From the NCBI GenBank assembly GCA_017539045.1, contig JAFYHS010000006.1:124001-188000 (forward strand): a stretch of DNA of 64,000 nt, written 5' to 3'. This document shows positions 43,071-51,708 of the stretch, piece by piece (within the stretch, counting starts at the first letter, position 1; the number at the start of each line of letters is the position of its first letter). The notes beneath the pieces were generated by a model. The model was given only the letters and a program-made list of their open reading frames with translations. It was not told where the DNA came from and ran no database searches. This DNA comes from Bacteroidales bacterium (GTDB taxonomy: Bacteria > Bacteroidota > Bacteroidia > Bacteroidales > F082). Both the position numbers and the translations under genes were made by a program.

Positions 43071-43655
43071 TCATGACTTCACACGTCCAGGGTTTTCGGC
43101 GATAAATTTGCTCCAATCGGGGCGACGATGTGCCTTGGCTTTCTCGGTGGTATGCTTGGTGTAGTTCACATCCTTGCCCTTGCTGATGGAATGACACACA
43201 GCAGCTGCCACAGCATCGGTGGCATCGAAAAACTCGGGGTCCTCGTCGGTCTTCAGAATGAAATGCACCATTTTGGCCACCTGTTCCTTCGACGCGTTGC
43301 CGTTGCCCGTGATGGTTTGCTTGATGGTCTTGGGGGAGTATTCAAAGATGGGGATGTCGCGATAGAGCGCGGCGGCCATGGCCACACCTTGGGCGCGCCC
43401 CAGCTTCAACATCGACTGCACGTTCTTACCGAAAAAGGGCGCTTCGATAGCCAGCTCGTCGGGATGGTACTCGTTGATGATTTCCAAGACACGTTCAAAT
43501 ATCTTCTTCAGCTTAAGTGCCTGGTTCGCCAACTTCTTCAGGTTAATGACGCCCATCGTGATGAGTTCCAACTTCTTACCCTGCTCACGGATGACACCAT
43601 AACCCATCACCATCGTGCCCGGGTCGATGCCTAATATGATTTTCTCTTGGTCCAT
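43071..43655 (-). CDS. ruvC: Crossover junction endodeoxyribonuclease RuvC
   Basis: Resolvase of 194 residues that cuts Holliday junctions with RuvAB. The four catalytic acids are D11 (GIDPGTMVMGYG), E71 (AIEAPFFGKN), and D144/D147 (FFDATDAVAAAVCHS). The ATG at 43655 gives the normal N-terminus; a GTG or other codon upstream would overlap the promoter. Confidence 0.95.
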   Translation of the reverse strand: MDQEKIILGIDPGTMVMGYGVIREQGKKLELITMGVINLKKLANQALKLKKIFERVLEIINEYHPDELAIEAPFFGKNVQSMLKLGRAQGVAMAAALYRDIPIFEYSPKTIKQTITGNGNASKEQVAKMVHFILKTDEDPEFFDATDAVAAAVCHSISKGKDVNYTKHTTEKAKAHRRPDWSKFIAENPGRVKS

Positions 43656-43670
43656 ATCATTTCTTTGCCG

Positions 43671-43678
43671 CAAAAGTA
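43671..43678 (-). promoter_or_regulatory. -7 box for ruvC
   Basis: TACTTTTG on the minus strand, 16 bases upstream of the ATG at 43655. Confidence 0.5.
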
Positions 43679-43783
43679 AACAATTCTTCTATTTGTTTGT
43701 ATGTGTTTGTCTGATTTTTTAGTTATTAATCAGAATTTTATATAAAAATATCACTTTTTTTGCGAATATTCAAAGATTTGGTT

Positions 43784-43791
43784 TACCTTTG
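43784..43791 (+). promoter_or_regulatory. Promoter of the toxin-antitoxin pair
   Basis: TACCTTTG with TTTG at 43759-43762, 21 bases upstream. The toxin ATG follows the box by 9 bases. Confidence 0.6.
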
Positions 43792-43799
43792 CAGGCGAG

Positions 43800-44117
43800 A
43801 TGAAGGTAACTTTCGACAAGGAATACTTAAAAGAGTTGTACACCACGGGCAAGTCGCCTGACAAAAAGCACCGTTTCCAACCCGAAGTGGTGAGGAGATA
43901 TGTCAAGGTAATTGACATTATGGTGGAGGCGGAGAATGTCAATGTGCTTGCTTTGATTGGCGGACTTCATTATGAGCACTTGTCGGGAGATAAAGATGGA
44001 CTTTCCTCTGTTAGAGTGAACAAGAAATACCGCGTTGAGTTTACGGAACAAACGGAAGGAAACGAAACTGTAGCCACCATCTGCAATATTATAGAATTGT
44101 CGAACCATTATGACTGA
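43800..44117 (+). CDS. RelE/ParE-superfamily (HigB-like) toxin
   Basis: Toxin of 105 residues, probably a ribosome-dependent mRNA interferase. The RelE fold is visible in HRFQPEVVRRYVKVIDIMVEA, the GLHYEHLSGDKDGLSSVRVNKKYRVEF core with its basic residues, and the final strand ICNIIELSNHYD. The toxin gene comes first and overlaps the antitoxin by 8 bases, as in higBA systems. Confidence 0.88.
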   Translation: MKVTFDKEYLKELYTTGKSPDKKHRFQPEVVRRYVKVIDIMVEAENVNVLALIGGLHYEHLSGDKDGLSSVRVNKKYRVEFTEQTEGNETVATICNIIELSNHYD

Positions 44118-44469
44118 AGAAACCATGATACACATTGAAGGAATTAAAGACGAAATGATTGCCAATAATCTGACTCCTTTCAGATTTACACACCCTGGGG
44201 AGATTATCAAAGACGAGTTGGAAGATCGTGGCATTTCGCAGCGCGAGTTTGCCCAAAATGTGGGTATGTCTTATTCCGTGCTCAACGAACTGCTCAATGC
44301 CCACCGTCCTCTTACTACAAACACAGCCTTGCTCTTTGAGGCGGCTCTCGACATGCCCGCTGAGTTGCTGATGCGTATCCAAACCAAATACAACCTTCAG
44401 ACGGCTCGAAAAGACAAGGATGTCATCCGTTGGATGGCGAAGATTCGGAATGCGGCGGCGATGCTGTAA
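44110..44469 (+). CDS. higA: HigA-family antitoxin with XRE helix-turn-helix
   Basis: Antitoxin of 119 residues. FTHPGEIIKDELEDRGISQREFA, then QNVGMSYSVLNELLNAHRPLT, is the HigA-type HTH_3 domain (about residues 28-80), which should bind the toxin promoter and repress the pair. The N-terminal 25 residues precede the usual HigA start; a methionine 5 codons in is an alternative start. Confidence 0.9.
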   Translation: MTEETMIHIEGIKDEMIANNLTPFRFTHPGEIIKDELEDRGISQREFAQNVGMSYSVLNELLNAHRPLTTNTALLFEAALDMPAELLMRIQTKYNLQTARKDKDVIRWMAKIRNAAAML

Positions 44470-44490
44470 TAATCAATAACACTTTACTTT

Positions 44491-45228
44491 ATGAAAAAGA
44501 TATTATTAACATTGCTTTTCGGTTTTATCATTAGTTTTGCGGTCAAAGCGCAAGAAGTGGAAGATATGATTGTCTTTGCCGAAGACTTGGATAGTTGCAA
44601 CTTCGTTCGGCCTGATGTGATGCCCAAGGATTTTCAATTGGATTACGCATCCCTATTTTATTACACACGTATTAGTCCAGTTTTAGATTATCCTGAAGAA
44701 GCAAAAAAGAACCATATTCAAGGGAATGTGCTCCTCACTTTCCGTATCACAAAAGATTGTAAATTAACTGATTATAAAATTTTCAAGGGATTGGGTTATG
44801 GTTTGGATGAAAAAGTTCTCGAATATGCCCAGTTGATTTCCAATCCATCCGAGGCAGCAGAATATCAAGGAGAAAAGGTGGATATATTGTATATGATGAG
44901 AGTCTCTTGTACTTATGAACCAGCTTGGCCTATCACAATAGCACAGAATTTCAGTCTTGAAAAGTTGCTTGAAGAAGAGGCTGTTTTAATCGGAAACCAT
45001 ACAAACCCAATCGACTTTGAATGCAAGACACCTTATGTGCGTTTCAAGGTGAAGAGCCGAAACGGCAAAATCGCCAAAGTGAAATTGGCAAGAAGTTCTG
45101 GATTTAAGTCTCTTGATGATGAAGCGGTTATGGCTCTTTGGAATTTGGAGTATTGGAAAGGTAGTCGCATGGAAAAGGACGCTGAATACATAGTCCCTGT
45201 TCGATTTGATGCAAATCTAGAAGAATAA
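44491..45228 (+). CDS. TonB C-terminal-domain protein
   Basis: Exported protein of 245 residues. A signal peptide ends near VKAQ (residue 21). Two TonB-C-like domains follow: YPEEAKKNHIQGNVLLTFRI plus TKDCKLTDYKIFKGLGYGLDE, and a second, VRFKVKSRNGKIAKVKLARSSGFKSLDDEAV. There is no N-terminal anchor beyond the signal and no Pro-rich linker, so it is not a complete energy transducer. It may bind TonB-box peptides or have a scaffold role. Lies 21 bases after the antitoxin gene. Confidence 0.78.
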   Translation: MKKILLTLLFGFIISFAVKAQEVEDMIVFAEDLDSCNFVRPDVMPKDFQLDYASLFYYTRISPVLDYPEEAKKNHIQGNVLLTFRITKDCKLTDYKIFKGLGYGLDEKVLEYAQLISNPSEAAEYQGEKVDILYMMRVSCTYEPAWPITIAQNFSLEKLLEEEAVLIGNHTNPIDFECKTPYVRFKVKSRNGKIAKVKLARSSGFKSLDDEAVMALWNLEYWKGSRMEKDAEYIVPVRFDANLEE

Positions 45229-45243
45229 AAGTTTACCCGTTTG

Positions 45244-45361
45244 GTCGGATTTGCAATCCGACTGTTTTGAACCGGCGGATTTGTAATCCGCATAGTTTCA
45301 CTTCATAGTTTTCGGATTACAAATCCTAATATTCAAGTCCAGCGGATTGCAAATCCGCTGG
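45244..45361. repeat. Nested array of four short palindromes
   Basis: Four units: 45244-45262 (core GGATTTGCAATCC), 45275-45291 (GGATTTGTAATCC), 45314-45326 (GGATTACAAATCC), 45339-45361 (GGATTGCAAATCC). Unit 4 is the complement of unit 1, and unit 3 of unit 2, so the whole array is also one large inverted repeat. It fills the gap between convergent genes and may act as a terminator or a REP/BIME-like cluster. Confidence 0.8.
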
Positions 45362-45431
45362 AACCCAAGATTTACGAATGATTTATGTAAGATTTGACTC
45401 CGTCGAACGCAGAGCGTTTGTTTCCCTTATC

Positions 45432-46805
45432 CTACCCAAACAACTCAGCCCCCAACTCATACACTGATGCTACCGGTACAATCTGGATCTTAAACCGCTT
45501 CGTATCCAAGCCTTTGGCATTGTATTTCGAGACAAATATCTTCTCAAAACCAAGCTTGTCGGCTTCGGCGATGCGGGCCTCAATGCGGGTGACAGCGCGG
45601 ATTTCGCCCGAAAGACCCACCTCAGCAGCAAAGGCATAACGCGACGAAATGGGGATGTCGGCATTAGAAGAAAGCACAGCAGCGATGACGGCCAAATCGA
45701 TGGCGGGATCGTCCACGTGGAGACCACCTGCGATGTTTAAGAATACATCTTTTACTGAAAGTCTAAATCCAGCGCGTTTTTCCAACACAGCCAGCAACAT
45801 GTTCATTCTGCGGATGTCGAAACCCGTGGCGGAGCGTTGCGGAGTGCCATAGGCAGCGCTGCTCACCAAAGCCTGTGTCTCGATGAGCATAGGGCGTTGG
45901 CCTTCCATGGTGGCGGCAATGGCGATGCCGCTCACTTCCTCGTCGCGCTGTGATAACAAGATTTCACTGGGATTGGTCACTTCGCGGAGACCCGTGGCAT
46001 TCATCTCGAAAATGCCCAACTCCGAGGCCGACCCGAAGCGGTTCTTGATGGTGCGCAGGATGCGGAAGCCATAGTGGCGGTCGCCCTCGAACTGCAAAAC
46101 GGTATCTACTATATGCTCCAAGATTTTCGGTCCGGCGATGCTGCCGTCCTTGGTGATATGGCCGATGAGGAACACCGGCACCTGATAGGCCTTGGCGATT
46201 TTGTTCATCTCGGCAGCCGTCTCACGGATTTGGGAGAGGCTACCCGCCGTGGCGTCCACGTAAGGCGATTCGAGCGTCTGTATGGAGTCGACAATCACGA
46301 TGTCGGGCTGCACATTTTTGAAGTGCTTCAGGATCTCTTGCGTGTTGGTCTCTGTGAGGATGAGGCAGTCGGTGTTGTGGATACCGATGCGCTCGGCCCG
46401 CATCTTAATCTGGGTCTGACTCTCCTCGCCTGAGATGTACAGAATCTTTCTACCAGCCAATTGCAAGGCTGTCTGCAAAAGCAAGGTCGACTTACCGATG
46501 CCAGGTTCACCGCCTACGAGGGTCAAAGAACCAAGCACCAGGCCACCACCGAGCACGCGGTTGAGTTCCTCGTATGGCAAAATGATGCGTTGTTCCTTGG
46601 CGTTGCCGATTTCTTTAATGGGGGTAGGCAGACCCTTATCCATCTCCAATCCGACGCTTTTCTTCACCGATTTGCTGTCCTTCCCCGTGACCACGGTCTC
46701 TTCCACGCAGGTGTTCCACGCACCGCAGGCGGGGCATTTCCCGAACCATTTCGGCGACTCATTGCCGCATTCCTTGCAGAAAAAAGTGGTTTTTTCTTTT
46801 GCCAT
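45432..46805 (-). CDS. radA: DNA repair protein RadA (Sms)
   Basis: RecA-like ATPase of 457 residues that helps branch migration in recombination repair. A four-Cys zinc finger opens the protein (CKECGNESPKWFGKCPACG). Walker A is GGEPGIGKST; the RadA signature KNRFG is in KNRFGSASELGIF. A Lon-protease-like C-terminal domain follows (FLNIAGGLHVDDPAIDLAVI). Normal length. Confidence 0.96.
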   Translation of the reverse strand: MAKEKTTFFCKECGNESPKWFGKCPACGAWNTCVEETVVTGKDSKSVKKSVGLEMDKGLPTPIKEIGNAKEQRIILPYEELNRVLGGGLVLGSLTLVGGEPGIGKSTLLLQTALQLAGRKILYISGEESQTQIKMRAERIGIHNTDCLILTETNTQEILKHFKNVQPDIVIVDSIQTLESPYVDATAGSLSQIRETAAEMNKIAKAYQVPVFLIGHITKDGSIAGPKILEHIVDTVLQFEGDRHYGFRILRTIKNRFGSASELGIFEMNATGLREVTNPSEILLSQRDEEVSGIAIAATMEGQRPMLIETQALVSSAAYGTPQRSATGFDIRRMNMLLAVLEKRAGFRLSVKDVFLNIAGGLHVDDPAIDLAVIAAVLSSNADIPISSRYAFAAEVGLSGEIRAVTRIEARIAEADKLGFEKIFVSKYNAKGLDTKRFKIQIVPVASVYELGAELFG

Positions 46806-46825
46806 TGGTTTATCCGTTTATGCCG

Positions 46826-46833
46826 CAAAAATA
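46826..46833 (-). promoter_or_regulatory. -7 box for radA
   Basis: TATTTTTG on the minus strand, 21 bases upstream of the ATG at 46805. Confidence 0.5.
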
Positions 46834-46874
46834 AGAAAAACACCCCGTAAAAGAATAGAGTCTAAGAATTTTCC

Positions 46875-46882
46875 TATTTTTG
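46875..46882 (+). promoter_or_regulatory. -7 box for the choice-of-anchor/CotH pair
   Basis: TATTTTTG on the plus strand, 21 bases before the ATG at 46903. Confidence 0.55.
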
Positions 46883-46902
46883 TCCCAAAATCAATAAGTT
46901 GG

Positions 46903-47628
46903 ATGATCAAACGTCTACTAACCATCATCGTGTTGCTCTTCTCCTTGCAGGCCTTCAGCCAGCAGGGCGACGTGATGTTGTGCGAAGGCTTCTTCAACCC
47001 CTGGTTGGAGGAAGGCTGGGATGCCAAGGGCGACGATTGGGTGGTGTGGTACATCTCCAACACCTGCTTTGCCGGATGCAAGCCACATGAGATGCAGATG
47101 TATCCCGACTTCAACTTCAATGGCACCACCCGCCTCGTGACGCCTATCGTGGATTTAGGAAAATACGATTTCATCAACTTCCAGTTCAACCACAGCCTTG
47201 AAGCCACCCATGGCGAGATCAATGCACAAATCGGCATCGGCATCTCGCAAAACGGCGAGGACTGGGAGAGCATCTGGGAAGACACCGTGACGGGCAGCAT
47301 CGCGCAAAGCCAGTACCTACTCACCTTCGACATGGAGGAATGGACCACCAAAGAGCCGCAGTTCTGTCTTTATTTCTCCGGCAACGGCGCCAATGTCAAC
47401 AGCTGGTTTATCGACAACGTCATCATCTATGCTGCCAAGAAAAACAAATACGGCAACATCGAGGATGTCGACGAGGGCGGATTTGTGGCATCGCGTTCCC
47501 ATATTCTCAGCCTGAAAGGTCCCAATGCGGGTTCTGTCACGAAATTCTCCACCTTGCGGAGGTCGCGTAACCGCTATGCCAGAGTGGTTGAAGGCCGACA
47601 AAAGAGATGGTGGCAATTCTGGAAATAA
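46903..47628 (+). CDS. Exported beta-sandwich protein (choice-of-anchor J-like)
   Basis: Exported protein of 241 residues. The signal peptide ends at QAFSQ (residue 20). The core CEGFFNPWLEEGW, LVTPIVDLGKYDFINFQFNHS, IGISQNGEDWESIWED and NSWFIDNVIIYA has the MAM-like jelly-roll pattern of the choice-of-anchor J family. The C-terminus is short and basic (RRSRNRYARVVEGRQKRWW) rather than a sorting domain. It lies 4 bases before the CotH gene and is probably its partner. The ATG at 46903 is chosen for its signal peptide; the open frame upstream runs against radA. Confidence 0.75.
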   Translation: MIKRLLTIIVLLFSLQAFSQQGDVMLCEGFFNPWLEEGWDAKGDDWVVWYISNTCFAGCKPHEMQMYPDFNFNGTTRLVTPIVDLGKYDFINFQFNHSLEATHGEINAQIGIGISQNGEDWESIWEDTVTGSIAQSQYLLTFDMEEWTTKEPQFCLYFSGNGANVNSWFIDNVIIYAAKKNKYGNIEDVDEGGFVASRSHILSLKGPNAGSVTKFSTLRRSRNRYARVVEGRQKRWWQFWK

Positions 47629-47631
47629 CCT

Positions 47632-49656
47632 ATGAAACTCAAGAAAACGACATCGGTTTTGTTGCTGTTGTTTATGACCTTCACCGTCATGGCGCAGACC
47701 TTCACAGATAGCAATCTGCCCATCGTGGTCATCGAGACCGATGGTGGCGTCAACATCCCTGACGAGCCTAAAGTGCCGGGTACGATGAAGATCATTTGGC
47801 ATCAGGACGGCTCACGCAACTATATGAGCGATATCGACAACCCCGAGTTGCTCAACTATGACGGACGCATCGGCATCGAACGGCGTGGCAGCTCGTCGCA
47901 GACCATGCTCAACAAGAAGCCCTACGCCCTTGAAACCCGCGAAGATGATGACATCACCAACAGGAATGTCAGCATTTTGGGAATGCCAAAAGAAAACGAC
48001 TGGGTGCTCAACTCCTTGGCTTTCGACCAGACCGGGATGCGCGACGTGTTGGCTTATGAACTCTCAAACCGACTCGGACAATATGCCTCGCGAAGCGTGT
48101 ATTGCGAGGTGGTCATCAACGGTGACTATAAAGGTTTATATGCCTTCATGGAACGAATCAAGCCTGACAAGAACCGCGTCAACATCGAGGAGATGGACCA
48201 GACATGCAACAACTATCCTGAGGTGACAGGAGGCTATATCACCAAAGCCGACAAGACCACTGGCGGCGACCCTGTGGCCTGGACGATGCAAGGCTATGGT
48301 GGCGGCTGGTGGGGCAACAGCACCGACTTCATCCATCATTATCCCAAGCCTGCCGATATCACCAATGCGCAACACAACTATATTCACGGCGTGTTTACCA
48401 ACCTCGCCTCAGTGGCCAACCAACACAACACGTCCATTACTTCGGGCATCCCTTCGGTCATCGACATCCCTTCCTTCGTTGACTTTATGATGATTGCGGA
48501 ATACACTTCGAACGTGGATGTCTATTCCTTAAGCACCTTCTTCCATAAAGACAGGTTAGGCAAGCTGCGCGCTGGCCCTGTCTGGGATTACAACCTGGCT
48601 TTCGGTTACGATGCCTTCGGCAACCGCAGCAGATACGACGTGTGGCAGTTCAACAACCAAGACAACAACGGTCCAAAGTTTTGGAAAGACCTGTTTGACA
48701 CCGACCTCTTCCGTTGCTATATGGCCAAGCGATGGTTTGAGTTGACTGAGCCTGGACAACCCTTAAACTATGATTTCGTCTGCAACCGCATCGACGAAAT
48801 CGACGCCTTGATTGCTGAAGCTATACCTCGCGACAACCAACGCTGGAACCAGATGTCGCAACACGCTCAATATGTGAATAACATGAAAACCTGGCTACAG
48901 CAGCGTATCAATTGGCTGAACCAACACATAGGCGCCTACGAAGGCTGCGCCGACGTCGACCTACCGCCTTTGGTCATCTCCAAAATCCATTATCATCCCA
49001 TGGATTGGTGGAATATCGACGGTGACTTGTTTGAATTCATCGAAATCACTAACAACGGTGACGAGGAAGTGGACTTGACGGGCATGTATTTCCGCGAGTT
49101 GGGTGTCACCTATACGTTCCCCGAACACGCCCATATCGAAGGCCACCAAGCTGTCATATTATGCTCCGATTCGCTAATGTTCACGGAGTTTTACAACACG
49201 ACGCCTTTCGGACAATACACACGCAAACTCTCCAACAAGTCAGAGAACCTCGTCTTGTCCGACGCTTGGGGCAATGTCATCGATCAAGTTTGTTATTCCG
49301 ACAGCTTGCCCTGGCCTATGGAAGCCGATGGCGAAGGGCCTTACCTCGAACTGAAAGACCTCGATTCCGACAATAGCTTGCCTGAAAACTGGACCACGGG
49401 CGATGACTTGACGAGCACAAAAGAACACGCTGGCTCTCCTTTGGTTTCGCTGTATCCCAACCCAACAAATGGCGAAGTGCATATCATGAAGGTGGAAGTA
49501 GCCAAGGTGCAGGTGTATAACACCATGGGTCAATTGGCAAAGACCTTCGGAGAAGGCAACGACATCAATCTTTCAGGCCTACCAGAAGGGCTTTATTTCC
49601 TACTTGTCACCGACAAAAACGGCAGCACAGTAGTAGCTAAAATAACCGTGAAATAA
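47632..49656 (+). CDS. CotH-kinase family protein with LTD and T9SS sorting domains
   Basis: Exported protein of 674 residues. A signal peptide ends TVMAQ (residue 22). The CotH kinase-like domain spans about 30-440, with RIGIERRGSSSQTMLNKKPY, the NDWVLNSLAFDQTGMRDVLAYELSNR region and the metal-binding GPVWDYNLAFG. A lamin-tail domain (LPPLVISKIHYHPMDWW to CYSDSLPWP) follows, then a type A sorting domain (VSLYPNPTNGEVHIM to TVVAKITVK). CotH proteins phosphorylate surface proteins in spore coats; here it is probably a cell-surface protein of unknown target. Confidence 0.9.
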   Translation: MKLKKTTSVLLLLFMTFTVMAQTFTDSNLPIVVIETDGGVNIPDEPKVPGTMKIIWHQDGSRNYMSDIDNPELLNYDGRIGIERRGSSSQTMLNKKPYALETREDDDITNRNVSILGMPKENDWVLNSLAFDQTGMRDVLAYELSNRLGQYASRSVYCEVVINGDYKGLYAFMERIKPDKNRVNIEEMDQTCNNYPEVTGGYITKADKTTGGDPVAWTMQGYGGGWWGNSTDFIHHYPKPADITNAQHNYIHGVFTNLASVANQHNTSITSGIPSVIDIPSFVDFMMIAEYTSNVDVYSLSTFFHKDRLGKLRAGPVWDYNLAFGYDAFGNRSRYDVWQFNNQDNNGPKFWKDLFDTDLFRCYMAKRWFELTEPGQPLNYDFVCNRIDEIDALIAEAIPRDNQRWNQMSQHAQYVNNMKTWLQQRINWLNQHIGAYEGCADVDLPPLVISKIHYHPMDWWNIDGDLFEFIEITNNGDEEVDLTGMYFRELGVTYTFPEHAHIEGHQAVILCSDSLMFTEFYNTTPFGQYTRKLSNKSENLVLSDAWGNVIDQVCYSDSLPWPMEADGEGPYLELKDLDSDNSLPENWTTGDDLTSTKEHAGSPLVSLYPNPTNGEVHIMKVEVAKVQVYNTMGQLAKTFGEGNDINLSGLPEGLYFLLVTDKNGSTVVAKITVK

Positions 49657-49667
49657 CCAGGAAAACT

Positions 49668-51446
49668 CTACAATTCTTCCTCAAACTTGATGTCCTTCAC
49701 ATTCAGTTGAAGGTTGGTCTTGCCTTGCCAAGTGTTGTATTCCAAATGGTAGCAGATGCTGAAACGCTCACCGTTGTGAATACGGTCGAAAAGGTCACCT
49801 TTTTGGAAGGCAATGCCCGAGAAAGGAGCCACGCCCTGTTCAATATCACCAGGTTGCGACACGGTGAGTTTCAGGTGACGGTGAGCGCCCACGGGGCGTG
49901 AGCCACCGGCGTCGATGACATTATCCGTCCAAAACACGGGAGCCATATTGCCCGGACCAAATGGGGCAAACTGGTTGAGGATGCGCATAAACTTAGCCGT
50001 GATGTCGCTGAAGTTGATCTTCAGATCCACTTCCAACTCAGGGACAAAGTCTTCGTCCACCAGATGCTCGCTGACGTAGGCCTCAAAACGACGACGGAAC
50101 TCGGGCAAGTTTTCGGGCTTCATCGACAGACCCGCCGCATATTTATGGCCACCGAAGTGTTCCAACAAATCGGAACAATGGTCGATGGCATCGTAGATAT
50201 CAAAACTCCTGATGGAACGCGCAGAGCCCGTGACGAGGCCATTGGCACGGGTCAGGACGATGGTCGGACGGTAATAATAATCGGTGAGGCGCGAAGCCAC
50301 GATGCCGATGACGCCACGGTGCCATTTCGCATTGAAGACCACGGTGCTCTTGGCGTCCTTCAACTCTTGGTCAGCGGCAATCATATCCAAGGCCTCCTCG
50401 GTGATACGGTTGTCGAACTCACGACGTTCGTCGTTGAGGTCGTTGATGGAGGCGGCCAGTTTTTCAGCATGTTCCTTCTTGTCGGCGATAAGCAGACGTA
50501 CCGAGTCGGAGGCTTTGGCGATACGACCAGCAGCATTGATGCGAGGTCCGATAAGGAAGACCAAGTCACTGATGGTCAGCTCTCTGGTCAGCACATTCTC
50601 CTCGTCATCAAGCTGGTCCTCATCACGGCGATAGATGTTGGCATGTTGAAGGATGGCTTCGATGCCCGGACGTGGGTTTTTATTGAGTTGTTTGAGGCCA
50701 AAATAAGCCAACACACGATTCTCGCCCGTGATGGGCACGATGTCGGCAGCGATACTCACGGCCAAAAGGTCGATGAGCTCGTAGACCTTTTCGATGGTGC
50801 CCAAGCCTTTCATGGAAAGGGCGGTGACCAATTTGAAGCCGACGCCACAACCCGACAACTCATCGTAAGGATAGGTGCAGTCGGGGCGCTTGGCATCGAG
50901 CACTGCCACGGCATTCGGGATGGTGTCGCCTGCACGATGGTGGTCGCAGATGATGAAATCGACACCTTTCTCGTTGGCATAATCCACACGTTCGTTGGCC
51001 TTGATGCCGCAGTCGAGGGCGATGACAAGCTTGAAGCCGTTTTCAGCCGCATAGTCGATGCCTTTATAGGAGATGCCATAGCCCTCTTCATAACGATCAG
51101 GGATATAGAACTCAATCTTTTTCTTCTTGAAGAAAGGCTTCAGGTAGGTGTAAACCACAGCCACGGCTGTCGTTCCGTCCACGTCGTAGTCGCCGTAAAT
51201 CAGCACCTTCTCGCCTTCGTTGATGGCGCGAAGCACACGGTCGACGGCCTTGTCCATGTCCTTCATGAGGAAAGGATCGTGGAGTTGCGAGAGCGAAGGA
51301 CGGAAGAATGTCTTGGCTTCTTCGTAGTTGGTAATTCCGCGTTGGACAAGCAAAGTGGCAAGGTTCTCATCGATATTGAGCACCTTGACAATCTCGTCAA
51401 CTTGCTGTTTGTCAACAGGTTGGTTTAAAATCCACTTTGTTTCCAT
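49668..51446 (-). CDS. recJ: Single-stranded-DNA exonuclease RecJ
   Basis: 5'-3' exonuclease of 592 residues used in recombination and mismatch repair. DHH-family metal motifs are intact: IYGDYDVDGTTAV, DCGI, the DHH motif in FIICDHHRAGD, and the DHHA1 motif GGHKYAAGLS. An OB-fold closes the protein. The ATG at 51446 is chosen over the frame-open upstream part, which lies in the AT-rich promoter region. Confidence 0.95.
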   Translation of the reverse strand: METKWILNQPVDKQQVDEIVKVLNIDENLATLLVQRGITNYEEAKTFFRPSLSQLHDPFLMKDMDKAVDRVLRAINEGEKVLIYGDYDVDGTTAVAVVYTYLKPFFKKKKIEFYIPDRYEEGYGISYKGIDYAAENGFKLVIALDCGIKANERVDYANEKGVDFIICDHHRAGDTIPNAVAVLDAKRPDCTYPYDELSGCGVGFKLVTALSMKGLGTIEKVYELIDLLAVSIAADIVPITGENRVLAYFGLKQLNKNPRPGIEAILQHANIYRRDEDQLDDEENVLTRELTISDLVFLIGPRINAAGRIAKASDSVRLLIADKKEHAEKLAASINDLNDERREFDNRITEEALDMIAADQELKDAKSTVVFNAKWHRGVIGIVASRLTDYYYRPTIVLTRANGLVTGSARSIRSFDIYDAIDHCSDLLEHFGGHKYAAGLSMKPENLPEFRRRFEAYVSEHLVDEDFVPELEVDLKINFSDITAKFMRILNQFAPFGPGNMAPVFWTDNVIDAGGSRPVGAHRHLKLTVSQPGDIEQGVAPFSGIAFQKGDLFDRIHNGERFSICYHLEYNTWQGKTNLQLNVKDIKFEEEL

Positions 51447-51671
51447 CCGCGTAGTTTTGAATCGGTAAAAATAAGAAGAAAAACGATACAAATAACCGGA
51501 TTTTGTAGTTTATAATCGTTTTTTCTCTTATGCCATTCATTTTCAGTGGATTATTTTTTCTTTTTTCATTGTAATTCTACATAACGAACGGCGCTGGAAA
51601 AAGTTGAAAATTGTTGAAATCTTTGTTCAAAAAAAATGCTTTTATGTCTTGCGCGGTTTGTAGTTTTTTGG

Positions 51672-51679
51672 TATTCTTG
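51672..51679 (+). promoter_or_regulatory. -7-like box for purH
   Basis: TATTCTTG, one base off TAnnTTTG, 29 bases before the TTG start. The intergenic region 51447-51708 (262 bases) is otherwise AT-rich without a visible gene. Confidence 0.4.
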
Positions 51680-51708
51680 CAGTTTAAAATCACCTAAATT
51701 TTACACCC

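Noticed and set aside
45244-45361. Possible CRISPR array
   Set aside because: Units are palindromes of 13-23 bases in alternating orientation with uneven gaps; no direct repeats with spacers and no cas genes.
50064-51428. Plus-strand open frame of 454 codons opposite recJ
   Set aside because: RecJ on the other strand has all catalytic motifs; the plus frame has none.
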